DNA of 64,000 nt, taken from contig CAZIIU010000009.1 in NCBI GenBank assembly GCA_964539395.1, positions 19,420 to 83,419 of the forward strand, given 5' to 3'. This document shows, one piece after another, positions 35,901-42,970 of the stretch. A model generated the notes under the pieces. That model was not told the DNA's origin and searched no databases. It was given only the letters and a program-made list of their open reading frames with translations. The number at the start of each line of letters is the position of its first letter. Position 1 is the stretch's first letter. The position numbers and the translations under genes were made by a program. This stretch comes from M55B112 sp964539395. Its GTDB lineage: Bacteria; Bacteroidota; Bacteroidia; Bacteroidales; GCA-2748055.

Positions 35901-36131
35901 AACGAAGCTGAATACTATAGTACTTGCATCAGCAGGTACGGAAAGAGAATAATTACCATCAAAATCAGTTACAGTACCAATTGTTGTACCTTGTACTACA
36001 ACTGACACTCCGGGTAATACAGATCCATCTTCAGCCGATGTCACTTTACCCTTTACCTCGGATCCCTGTGCCTGAAGATTAAAACCAACAAACACAAAAA
36101 CAAGTAAGGTTAAGAATACATTTCTTTTCAT
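32937..36131 (-). CDS. SusC/RagA family TonB-linked outer-membrane transporter
   Basis: A 1064-residue TonB-dependent barrel. After a signal peptide (residues 1-21) comes a carboxypeptidase-regulatory-like domain, about 25-100, with GKVTSAEDGSVLPGVSVVVQ. The plug is about 110-230, with LSQALTGVTAGIQVSSNDGQ, the SusC signature IRIRGIGSLSASSAPLYVVD and a downstream VLKDAASAALYGARGANGVI block. The rest is the 22-strand barrel, ending RRISLGAKINF. Together with the SusD protein it imports an unidentified polymer, sugar or peptide. A TAGTTTTG box lies 54 bases upstream of the ATG. Confidence 0.96.
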   Translation of the reverse strand: MKRNVFLTLLVFVFVGFNLQAQGSEVKGKVTSAEDGSVLPGVSVVVQGTTIGTVTDFDGNYSLSVPADASTIVFSFVGMVTQEVEIEGRSIIDVVMESDALGLDEVVVIAYGTTTKETFTGAASVVDSDEIERRQVSNLSQALTGVTAGIQVSSNDGQPGTSANIRIRGIGSLSASSAPLYVVDGIPYDEVLSAINTHDIESVTVLKDAASAALYGARGANGVILVTTKKGKMGELDISLNVRRGISQRSIPEYDIMTDPAMYYEKYYEGIYRNQLNGGLTPAEAHESANQLLFGDQGLEYNIYDVPEGQYLIGTDGKVNPNASLGRVWADDYYLINDDWYNELFGENQMREEYNLSISGGNDKQTTFLSMNYLNDEGIISNSGLKRYTARLKSDYQLKDWLKIGGNISYTNSENRYPDNQEGLSSKNLFFVSRIVAPIYPLYVRDSNGDVIVDDNGHTLYDYGTGEYPGLTRPIMSIANPASDLQLDVQRYNSDIFSVKGFTQIDILEGLRFTFNAAYDIVNQKYLDKGNAYYGQTADFGGNIYKEANRYGALTLQQLLNYSTTFGNNNLEILLGHETYDRQWTEKYGIKYNLYDPESEELSNAILRQQTGSDSNGYFVEGYFSRLQYNYAQKYFLSASYRRDGSSRFHSDNRWGNFWSVGGSWLLHKESFLSNADWVDFLKFKASYGAQGNDALLDSEGIQNYQPYQDQFNILNSNDQFAIELDYKGNRNITWETSYNLNTGFDFILINGLFDASLEFFNRKVEDMLYYIPVPASAGYSEYPDNIGSMRNRGVEFSLTTNIVRTSDLNVSVYMNGTHFRNEILSLPEQFSDPDGYISGRSIYRVGGSIYDYWYPIYSGVNPETGAPQWRITNDDGTYGTTEDYAEASAKENSDSPGTSLPDLSGGFGTIIEAYGFDFSMSFTYSIGGLTYDYIYQNLMHGGQASEAGTNFHKDILNSWSADKNPNSDIPAVDFGGKDIGATSSRFLIDSDYLSINNITLGYTIPKSVMNVINVDRLRIYAAADDVALFSKRKGLDPRQCFCGGTEFIYSPIRRISLGAKINF

Positions 36132-36184
36132 AGATAAAAGTTTAGGTTAATATAATTATTCAATTCAAAATTGACTCTCGATCC

Positions 36185-36192
36185 CAAAACTA
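36185..36192 (-). promoter_or_regulatory. -7 box of susC
   Basis: TAGTTTTG on the minus strand, exact TAnnTTTG match, 53 bases before the ATG at 36131. A TTTG lies 14 bases upstream, closer than normal. Confidence 0.4.
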
Positions 36193-36601
36193 AATAAAAA
36201 AATAATCAAAAAAAAAATGCGAAAAAAAATTATAGGTTATATGTAGGTGTTAAGGGCAATATCTTCTTGAGCAGAAAGGCAAAGGTCAATCTTAAAATCT
36301 AGGCCTGGTCTTTGTTTCATGATATGTTTTCATCTGCTTTTCTTTATATGAAGCAATGAACTTTCATAAAACCTGGTTTATTACTTGAGTTGTATTGATT
36401 TAATAATGTGTGTGTTATGAAATGTTACACCGGTTCCGGCCAGATGTTACCGGCTGATGCATCAAATCAACCCCGTACCAGACAGGCTAAAAAGAGACTG
36501 GGCTTTATTTAATTTAATTCTAAATAACAACGTGTATCAGTAATACTGCACGATTCAGATGTTGTATATCATATTTTTCATCACAAGTAATAAATAACGT
36601 T
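36193..36601. other. Non-coding stretch between the protease and susC
   Basis: About 410 bases, AT-rich, with poly-A blocks near 36195-36235. I see no frame, RNA gene or clean terminator hairpin here. It probably carries the regulatory upstream region of susC and the untranslated 3' end of the protease gene. Confidence 0.5.
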
Positions 36602-39229
36602 TTAAAGAATCATTTTTTTGGACACAACAGCTTCATAGGTACTAAGCTTAATAAAATAAAATCCACTGCTCCAGCCATCCAGGTCTATTCTGATAAGCCC
36701 CTGGGCTGTATTAACTGAATTTCTATATACACTTTTTCCCATTGAATCAAATATTACAAGATCCGCATTTTGATTTCTTTCCGGACTGTCCCATTCAATG
36801 ACAACCCAATCTCCGGCTGGTTGCGGGTAAACTTTTATCCCACTTCCTGAAGTCGCCGGGTTATCTGAAAGGAACCTTATTACCTCCAGAAACAGGAAAA
36901 ACGTTCCTTCTGCACCTCCTGCACTACCGTCTACCTGTATCCAGTATTTCTCACCTTCCATGAGCAGCAGCTCTTCAATAACAGGATTAAAATCGATCGA
37001 AGTGACATCATCATTGGCTCCTATTAACGTGTAATTGCCAGATTTCAGAGCTTCAATATCATCCGCATGGTATACTGCAATCTGATTATCCATCCCGTCA
37101 GAACTAAGTTCGTAAGTACCCGAATGTTCAGGAATATAATAGAACCATACACTATTCTCAACAATATCTTCTCCAGTGCCATATTCGTCGCACCAGGAGT
37201 CCTGACCTGTACATGAGGTAAATGGAGGAACAGGCTCTGACTCCTCAATACCTGCGCAGAAATTTGAATACTCCCCGTTCGTTCCGACAGATATCTCGAT
37301 TGCATCTGCAATATAATCATTGCTGCGTGGCTCATGCAGTATCAAAGAATATGAAGTATCTACCGAACACTTACCGTGGTGACCTGTTATGTTCAACATC
37401 AAAGTTATGGTGGTATCTGGTCTGTTCGTCATGATCACGGTGGCGCGATCGAGCGAGTCTGCGTTTATCTCAAAAAACCCAGCTGCACTCCCTCCAAGCG
37501 ACCAATCATAGTTCGCGGTACCCGCGGCAACAAAAGTCAGGCTGTCAAAATTCACCAAACAATTATCTTCTGGTGTAACAGGGTAAGTTTCAATCTCAAG
37601 TTCATCTCCGACAGAGATCACTTCACGAAAGGTTTGTGACTTCTCACCCGACTGGTTGGTAACAATCATTGTTACATCATGAAGCCCTTTCTTGTTAAAA
37701 GCTACAATCGGATTCTGCGATTGGGCATTAGTTCCGTCAAGGAAGGTAACATCTTCAGGTTTAAAGGACCAGTTCCAGGCGATGGGTTGAAAGGATGAGT
37801 AATCGATCAATCTGATTCCTGCAGAGTCACATACCTCAGAAAAAGCTGTGAAGAAAAATGGGTCGGAAAGGTTTTCAGCCGGATAGTATCCATCAATTTC
37901 CTTCATGTTGGTGGAATTAGGATCGAGAAAGGACTGAAGTGTCTTTCCTGTTTCCGATTCAATTGTCCACGAATAATCGATCTTGCCGTAAAAATCGACA
38001 TTCAGGGCGCCTCCATGTAACTGACCGATGATCTGTCCTTTGTCATTAAAAAGAGGAGAACCGGAAGATCCTGAATTGGTTACACCCTTATTAAAGATCA
38101 AACCCCAGTGACTACCCGGCGGGGTTTTAACATTTTCTTGCCATGAAATCTCTGATTCAATACTTATGGCTCCAGAATCAGCGATTGCTATCTTTTTGGT
38201 CCTCCCGGTTGGATGATGAATACCTGCATTATATTTGCCCGGATCCCCGGAAATATTCCAACCAGCAAAATAAGGTTGATAACTTGCGGGAGGTGCACTA
38301 TTAAACAAAAGCAATGTGTAATCGGAATCCTGCGCTGTGGCTTTAAGTTTTGCACCCGAAAGAGTAGAAAAGGACTTTATAGCACCATTACAACCTATCG
38401 ACTCAAAATTGAAATAGACGATGGCAGTGTTGGCAGCTTCTTCGCTACTTAAACAATGATTGGCTGTAAGAAAATAGGGTGTTCCATCATTATTAACATT
38501 ATTGATAAAAGCACCACTACATAAATATCCGTTCGATCCTACCTGAAACGAGATCCTGCAAACCGAATGTTTTTGATTCTGCCAAAGGGCTCCTTCACTA
38601 CAGTTTACGTTGATATATCCATCAGCATCCTCATTCGTTCCAATCTTCTCAAATACCCTGTAACCCTGCCCTACAGAACCAATTTCCAATTGTCCCTCAT
38701 ATTCGCTGTTGTAGGGTTCAAAATACTCGACAATTGCTGTGGTGCCTGCTAAATCAGCAATCATCAGTGTATTATCGGACCGATTATTCCTGTTGGTGAA
38801 GGCCCCATAAATTTCATTGTAATTCTCACTGTAGATATATAACATAGCTCCGGGAGGTAAGTCGAATATACTAAAAAACAGTTGAATTGATGTGGCATGC
38901 TCACCGGTAACCTTGTATCTCCAGATTCTTCCATCCTCCTCGGGAATATCGGTCACCTCACCTTCCTTCCGGATATCGATTATAACATCCTCAAAAGTTG
39001 AATACCGGTTGGTAGTTCCGCTTCTCTCATCTTCCCTTAGTAACGCCTTAATATCCTGCGATTTCAACATGTACTCCGGCAGCTTAACAGTGCTTTTCAT
39101 ATATATTCTACCTTTGTAGCTGTATGGAATTCCCCCTTCGGAGACCTGTGCCTCAGCGGTACCATAAAGAAAAAATATCATAAGAGGCAGGATGAACCGA
39201 AACCTGTTTGCCATATTAGAAACTATCAT
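36602..39229 (-). CDS. Secreted trypsin-like serine protease with T9SS sorting domain
   Basis: An 875-residue exported protein. After a signal peptide (to about residue 28) comes a propeptide-like region to about 200. The protease domain, about 205-440, resembles lysyl endopeptidase: TPYFLTANHCL with His258, AQDSDYTLLLF with Asp303 and NSGSSGSPLF with Ser389. A PKD-like domain spans about 460-545 (WNWSFKPEDVTFLDG), then a Cys-containing bacterial prepeptidase-like beta-sandwich near 640-785. The last 80 residues are a type IX sorting domain (VYPQPAGDWVVIEW ... GFYFIKLSTYEAVVSKKMIL). It should be exported through the outer membrane and bound to or released from the surface. A second start five codons later is possible. 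Confidence 0.9.
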   Translation of the reverse strand: MIVSNMANRFRFILPLMIFFLYGTAEAQVSEGGIPYSYKGRIYMKSTVKLPEYMLKSQDIKALLREDERSGTTNRYSTFEDVIIDIRKEGEVTDIPEEDGRIWRYKVTGEHATSIQLFFSIFDLPPGAMLYIYSENYNEIYGAFTNRNNRSDNTLMIADLAGTTAIVEYFEPYNSEYEGQLEIGSVGQGYRVFEKIGTNEDADGYINVNCSEGALWQNQKHSVCRISFQVGSNGYLCSGAFINNVNNDGTPYFLTANHCLSSEEAANTAIVYFNFESIGCNGAIKSFSTLSGAKLKATAQDSDYTLLLFNSAPPASYQPYFAGWNISGDPGKYNAGIHHPTGRTKKIAIADSGAISIESEISWQENVKTPPGSHWGLIFNKGVTNSGSSGSPLFNDKGQIIGQLHGGALNVDFYGKIDYSWTIESETGKTLQSFLDPNSTNMKEIDGYYPAENLSDPFFFTAFSEVCDSAGIRLIDYSSFQPIAWNWSFKPEDVTFLDGTNAQSQNPIVAFNKKGLHDVTMIVTNQSGEKSQTFREVISVGDELEIETYPVTPEDNCLVNFDSLTFVAAGTANYDWSLGGSAAGFFEINADSLDRATVIMTNRPDTTITLMLNITGHHGKCSVDTSYSLILHEPRSNDYIADAIEISVGTNGEYSNFCAGIEESEPVPPFTSCTGQDSWCDEYGTGEDIVENSVWFYYIPEHSGTYELSSDGMDNQIAVYHADDIEALKSGNYTLIGANDDVTSIDFNPVIEELLLMEGEKYWIQVDGSAGGAEGTFFLFLEVIRFLSDNPATSGSGIKVYPQPAGDWVVIEWDSPERNQNADLVIFDSMGKSVYRNSVNTAQGLIRIDLDGWSSGFYFIKLSTYEAVVSKKMIL

Positions 39230-39286
39230 GAATATGAAACTTTTTAATCATGAAAAAAATCACTCTTCAAACACATAAGAAATACA

Positions 39287-39294
39287 CAAAGTTA
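39287..39294 (-). promoter_or_regulatory. -7 box of the secreted protease gene
   Basis: TAACTTTG on the minus strand, exact TAnnTTTG match, 57 bases before the ATG at 39229. The only nearby TTTG is too close to serve as a normal -33 box. Confidence 0.4.
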
Positions 39295-39445
39295 CTCCTT
39301 TTTTTCAAAACTGCTCATCCCTCATATCCTAGTTATACAAATGCAACCATCATTGTTTAAAAGATGGATCAGGGGTCAATCAAATCCAGCCCATCCGACT
39401 GTTCATTTCACATAGATACATAACAAAAAATCTATTTTCAAAGGT

Positions 39446-39453
39446 TATATTTG
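39446..39453 (+). promoter_or_regulatory. -7 box of the gene at 39478
   Basis: TATATTTG, exact TAnnTTTG match, 24 bases before the ATG at 39478. It overlaps a TTG at 39451 that would otherwise be an alternative start, and so decides for the ATG. Confidence 0.45.
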
Positions 39454-39477
39454 TATAAATCAAGTTTGCCTGAAATC

Positions 39478-40182
39478 ATGAAAGTAATACTACCTACAAC
39501 AGGGATCATCCTTTTTTCACTCTGCATTTCCGCCGGTGCGCAACCACTTGGCGTTACTACGTTAACAGATATCTCCGATTTCATGCAGTCGAATTACAAC
39601 TACAACAGGGAGTATCGGGCCAGCAGCGCGATGATTGAAGGGTCCCCCTACCTTTCGGAGGAGTTTGTAGCAGGATCGCTTAGTTACCGCGACTCCTATT
39701 ACAGGGATTTGCAATTACGCTATAATGTGTATGATGGACATTTCGAATTTAAATCGGAAGATGAGATTTTATATTTCGATCCGCGATATACCGAAGTCGA
39801 TACTGTCTGGATTGGGAACGATACTTATATATTCCAGGAATACATCGAAGCCAGGAACGTGAAAAGAAGCTATATGCAATTGCTGTATGACAGCGACGGC
39901 ATACAGGCATTCAAACAATATGAAATTATTCTTCTCGAGCCCGAACCGCCCAGAGGATATGAAGATGCCAAACCGGCAAGATTTCAGCAACGGCCCGAAA
40001 GATTGTTTGTAAGGTTTAAGGGAGACCCGGCGCAGGAGTTCCCGGGAAGAAAATCAATTCCTGAACTGTTTCCCGCCTATGCTGATGAATTGATCACCTA
40101 TACCAAAAAAGACCGGCTGAGGTTCAGGAAGCCGGAGGATCTGGTTTTACTCTGCAAATACTATAATAGTCTGATGCAATAA
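39478..40182 (+). CDS. Secreted protein of unknown function
   Basis: A 234-residue protein with a signal peptide (about residues 1-22, ending SAGAQ). The mature part is rich in Tyr and aromatic residues and predicted to be mostly beta: LSYRDSYYRDLQLRYNVYDG, FEFKSEDEILYFDPRY and IFQEYIEARNVKRSYMQLLY. The C-terminal 60 residues are basic, with FPAYADELITYTKKDRLRFR ending in a helix. Many Bacteroidota have proteins of this general look, but I recognise no named family. It stands alone. Confidence 0.7.
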   Translation: MKVILPTTGIILFSLCISAGAQPLGVTTLTDISDFMQSNYNYNREYRASSAMIEGSPYLSEEFVAGSLSYRDSYYRDLQLRYNVYDGHFEFKSEDEILYFDPRYTEVDTVWIGNDTYIFQEYIEARNVKRSYMQLLYDSDGIQAFKQYEIILLEPEPPRGYEDAKPARFQQRPERLFVRFKGDPAQEFPGRKSIPELFPAYADELITYTKKDRLRFRKPEDLVLLCKYYNSLMQ

Positions 40183-40563
40183 CATTACCCTGACTACCTG
40201 GTAAACCGAATCATACACAGCGTATGATTTATAGTTATTCCTTGACACATTATTATAATTCTTTTTGATACCAGCTATTTATCACCTGTCGTCATCGTCT
40301 GTCTCCTCCCTGCAGCGATTTGCCCGGCTAATAATTTAAGCACTGATGGCATTCTTTTCCATTCTTTTTGAGTTTTTTCATTCACCTCTGTCTCTCTCCC
40401 CATAAGGCATTCAGGGCTCATGCTTTTAATTGAATTCATTCTTTGAAAAAATAGTTGCTGAAAACGTATGACTTTTTTGGCCCTGTCTCCACTAATCTGA
40501 TATAGGGGGCTATTGTAAATGAGCTTCCTTCTCAGGAAACAACGATTAGATTATTAACAAAAA
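40183..40563. other. Gene-poor stretch with only weak frames
   Basis: No convincing gene. A hairpin just after the upstream stop is listed separately. On the minus strand a 54-codon frame (40439 down to 40275) opens with MNSIKSMSPECLMGRETEVN and has an amphipathic Lys/Glu-rich composition. It has no relatives that I recognise, no promoter box and no neighbours, so I do not call it. Confidence 0.4.
40209..40229 (+). terminator. Possible terminator after the gene at 39478
   Basis: AATCATAC, a five-base loop and GTATGATT form a perfect 8-bp AT-rich stem 27 bases after the stop codon, followed by a broken T-rich tract. Weak by the usual criteria. Confidence 0.35.
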
Positions 40564-40683
40564 ATGGAAATCACGGAAAAATCAATTTCTCTTATTGCAA
40601 TTCTCCTGCTCAAGATCATTGTTTACGGACATTTTTTTTCGGGTTACACAGAATTCTTTACACTACCGTTAAAAGTTGACTAA
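40564..40683 (+). CDS. Micro-ORF, single-span membrane peptide (39 residues)
   Basis: The frame from ATG at 40564 to TAA at 40681-40683 encodes 39 residues with one hydrophobic stretch, SISLIAILLLKIIVYGHFF, flanked by charged or polar ends. The stop codon directly abuts the ATG of the heptad-repeat ORF, which is the layout of translationally coupled genes. There is no clear promoter box or Shine-Dalgarno. I know no family; calling it is a guess based on the coupling and the membrane-span composition. Confidence 0.3.
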   Translation: MEITEKSISLIAILLLKIIVYGHFFSGYTEFFTLPLKVD

Positions 40684-40833
40684 ATGAATACGATTTGTGA
40701 CCAAATGACTTCAGGAAGATACTTTTCCATCCCGATTAATGACTTTTCCAACTCAAGAAATGACTTTTCCAACTTCAGGAATGACTTTTCCATCCCGATC
40801 GATGACCTGGAGAGCTCAATTGATGACTTATGA
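40684..40833 (+). CDS. Micro-ORF of seven heptad repeats (49 residues)
   Basis: From ATG at 40684 to TGA at 40831-40833 the translation is exactly seven 7-residue units: MNTICDQ, MTSGRYF, SIPINDF, SNSRNDF, SNFRNDF, SIPIDDL, ESSIDDL. The later units follow Ser-x-x-x-Asn/Asp-Asp-Phe/Leu. The DNA is a 21-bp tandem repeat, so the period equals seven codons, and changes between units are mostly silent or conservative (Asn/Asp, Phe/Leu). It abuts the upstream membrane micro-ORF. No family is known to me. It may be a genuine small protein or a repeat whose length happens to keep the frame open. Confidence 0.4.
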   Translation: MNTICDQMTSGRYFSIPINDFSNSRNDFSNFRNDFSIPIDDLESSIDDL

Positions 40834-40842
40834 AACACTTCT
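40717..40842. repeat. 21-bp tandem repeat
   Basis: Six units of 21 bp start at 40717, 40738, 40759, 40780, 40801 and 40822. The middle ones begin AATGACTTTTCCAACT and differ by only a few bases; the outer ones are more diverged. Confidence 0.8.
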
Positions 40843-41104
40843 AAACAACGGAAGTATTGTGCAAAGCTTCAATATCCTTAATTATTCATTTAATGTTTTC
40901 ACGGGATTTTATTAATCTGTCAAAGTAGAAACAGGAACGCCCTGCTTACTTACCAGGTATTAGTGAACTCAATTTTAGCCCTGCCATTCGTTACTTGCGA
41001 TCTTTGAACAGAGTAGTTTTAGCTAAACTGATCATCTCCCTTTTATCGGCTTCGCCGCATTAATCCAGGCTCGTACTGTTTCAAAATTAAAAGTTACTTT
41101 TCAA
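40843..41104. other. Non-coding stretch before the ftcD 3' end
   Basis: About 260 AT-rich bases between the repeat array and the end of ftcD. I see no frame, hairpin with T-run, or RNA gene. Confidence 0.45.
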
Positions 41105-42793
41105 TTACAGACCCATTTTCTCTGATACAAGTGCTTTCAGCCGGTTTTTTATCTCATCAGATTCCGCCTGAAGCTTCTCTCCCTCCTTCAGCATCTTCTG
41201 CACCATTTCATGCTCCTTCACATCCGCGGCGTTCACCAGCACATTGAGCCAGGCCCCTTCGATGGCTGCGTGGATCGCAACCACACCCACACCGGCATCG
41301 GTGATGCTGTTCGGATTTCCCCTGTCGATCATCGCCTCTGTCACTTCATACCCCTTAAAAGCGGTCCTCATCACCTCCAGCGGTACCTCTATTGCAACGA
41401 TGGTTGCCTCCGCTATCGCTTTTCTGCGGCTATCCTGCTCCTCAGGAGTCGACTTCGGCTGCCCGAATGCCTCCATGATTATATTGAACGCATTGGTATC
41501 CTCATCCACCAATTCCAGCAACTTCTCCTGTACGATTTTGCCTTTCACTGCCCACCCGGAGAAATAGTCCCACTGATCGTCCCAGCCTCGTTTATGCGAC
41601 GAGATATTGGCTACCATGGTTCCCAGTGCAACACCCACCGATCCTATGTATGCACTTACCGATCCTCCGCCTGGAGCAACCGACTCTGACGCGGTCTCCT
41701 CCAAGAACCCCTTAACGGTAAGATCCGCCAGCCCCGAAGGCTGACCTGCTTTCATCTTATACTCAATGATTTTTTCGGCCGGATCGAACGGTCCCAGTTC
41801 ATCGAGTCCCATCGACTTTACCGCGATTTTGATCAGTTCGGCATCCGATACCCCGAGTGACCGGGACTGCTTGCGAAGAAAGTGCCTTCCGGCGTCGAGC
41901 ATCGCCTTCAGCGGCACCAGTCCAACAATCTCAGATCCGGTTACCCTGATACCGCGTGCCTCCGCCCTTTTGCATACCCCGTCGAACGCTTCGTGAATGG
42001 AAGTTACAGATATATTGGTAAGGTTCATCGAAATCTGCGCCACACCGTACTCCTCGATAAACCAACCGATTGCCTTCACCGCCTTCAGGGTGCCGGGAAT
42101 CATCACGGGATTGCCTTGCTTATCCTTAACGACCGGACCGGTAAGGGGGTTGCCTTCCCTCTTCACCCTCCCCCGCTCGCGCACATCGAATGCAATCGCA
42201 TTGGCACGCCGGGTAGAAGTTGTGTTCAGGTTAACATTGTAGGCCACGAGGAAATCGCGTGCTCCAACAGCAATGGCGCCAATGCGGGGAATAAACTCCG
42301 CGGGACCGAAGTCGGGCTTCCACTTTGGATCGTTCAACTTCTGTTTCAGCCCTTCATATTCGCCTGATCTCACCGCGGCAAGGTTCCTGCGCTCCACTGC
42401 CAGGGCAGCATTCTCATAGCAGTAAACCGGGAACTTCAGCTCGTCGCCGATACGCTTCGCCAGTTTGCGGGCCCATTCCACTGTCTCTTCCATGCTGATG
42501 CCTGCGATGGGAATCAGCGGACAGACATCGGTGGCACCGAACCGCGGATGCTCACCAGTGTGTTTGGTCATGTCGATGATCTCCCCGGCCTTCTTTACTG
42601 CGCGAAAGGCGGCTTCTATGACATATTCCGGTTTGCCGACAAATGTAACCACAGTGCGGTTGGTCGCCCTGCCCGGATCAATATTGAGCAGTTTGACACC
42701 ATCTGTGGATTCTATTTCACCGGTTATTTGCCTGATTATTCCCATGTCGCGGCCCTCGCTGAAATTGGGAACACATTCGATGATCTGGTTCAT
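41105..42793 (-). CDS. ftcD: Glutamate formimidoyltransferase / formimidoyl-THF cyclodeaminase fusion
   Basis: A 562-residue bifunctional enzyme of histidine degradation. Residues about 1-330 are the formiminotransferase part (IIECVPNFSEGRDMGIIRQI, TKHTGEHPRFGATDVCPLIP, GSEIVGLVPLKAMLDAG), which moves the formimino group of formimino-glutamate to tetrahydrofolate. Residues about 355-562 are the helical cyclodeaminase part (FLEETASESVAPGGGSVSAY, SITDAGVGVVAIHAAIEGAW), which releases ammonia to give methenyl-THF. Fusion of both is as in the mammalian enzyme. It is downstream of hutI on the same strand with a 177-base gap. Confidence 0.96.
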   Translation of the reverse strand: MNQIIECVPNFSEGRDMGIIRQITGEIESTDGVKLLNIDPGRATNRTVVTFVGKPEYVIEAAFRAVKKAGEIIDMTKHTGEHPRFGATDVCPLIPIAGISMEETVEWARKLAKRIGDELKFPVYCYENAALAVERRNLAAVRSGEYEGLKQKLNDPKWKPDFGPAEFIPRIGAIAVGARDFLVAYNVNLNTTSTRRANAIAFDVRERGRVKREGNPLTGPVVKDKQGNPVMIPGTLKAVKAIGWFIEEYGVAQISMNLTNISVTSIHEAFDGVCKRAEARGIRVTGSEIVGLVPLKAMLDAGRHFLRKQSRSLGVSDAELIKIAVKSMGLDELGPFDPAEKIIEYKMKAGQPSGLADLTVKGFLEETASESVAPGGGSVSAYIGSVGVALGTMVANISSHKRGWDDQWDYFSGWAVKGKIVQEKLLELVDEDTNAFNIIMEAFGQPKSTPEEQDSRRKAIAEATIVAIEVPLEVMRTAFKGYEVTEAMIDRGNPNSITDAGVGVVAIHAAIEGAWLNVLVNAADVKEHEMVQKMLKEGEKLQAESDEIKNRLKALVSEKMGL

Positions 42794-42970
42794 TGTAATG
42801 GTTTAAATATTCCCTGTTCTGTTTAATAACACTGGCCACAGTCTTACCCCCTTTGTAGGGGGCCTGAAATGTCTGTACAAAAGCCAATGCCCTATAATAG
42901 ACTTAATCATAAAAGTCGAAAAATCATAAATCTGCATGACAAAGGTTTTCAATGGAGATAAAATCCATTG

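Noticed and set aside
40275..40439. A 54-codon minus-strand frame
   Set aside because: It has plausible composition but no promoter box, neighbour or recognisable relative, so it is not called as a gene.
40717..40842. 21-bp repeat as a CRISPR array
   Set aside because: Units are contiguous and diverge gradually; there are no spacers and no cas genes.
41210..42367. Long plus-strand frames opposite ftcD
   Set aside because: They are antisense shadows of a strongly conserved enzyme gene with GC-rich third positions.
42950..42970. Hairpin CAATGGA/TCCATTG as the hutI terminator
   Set aside because: The stem is only seven bases and is followed by A-rich sequence rather than a T-run on the relevant strand.
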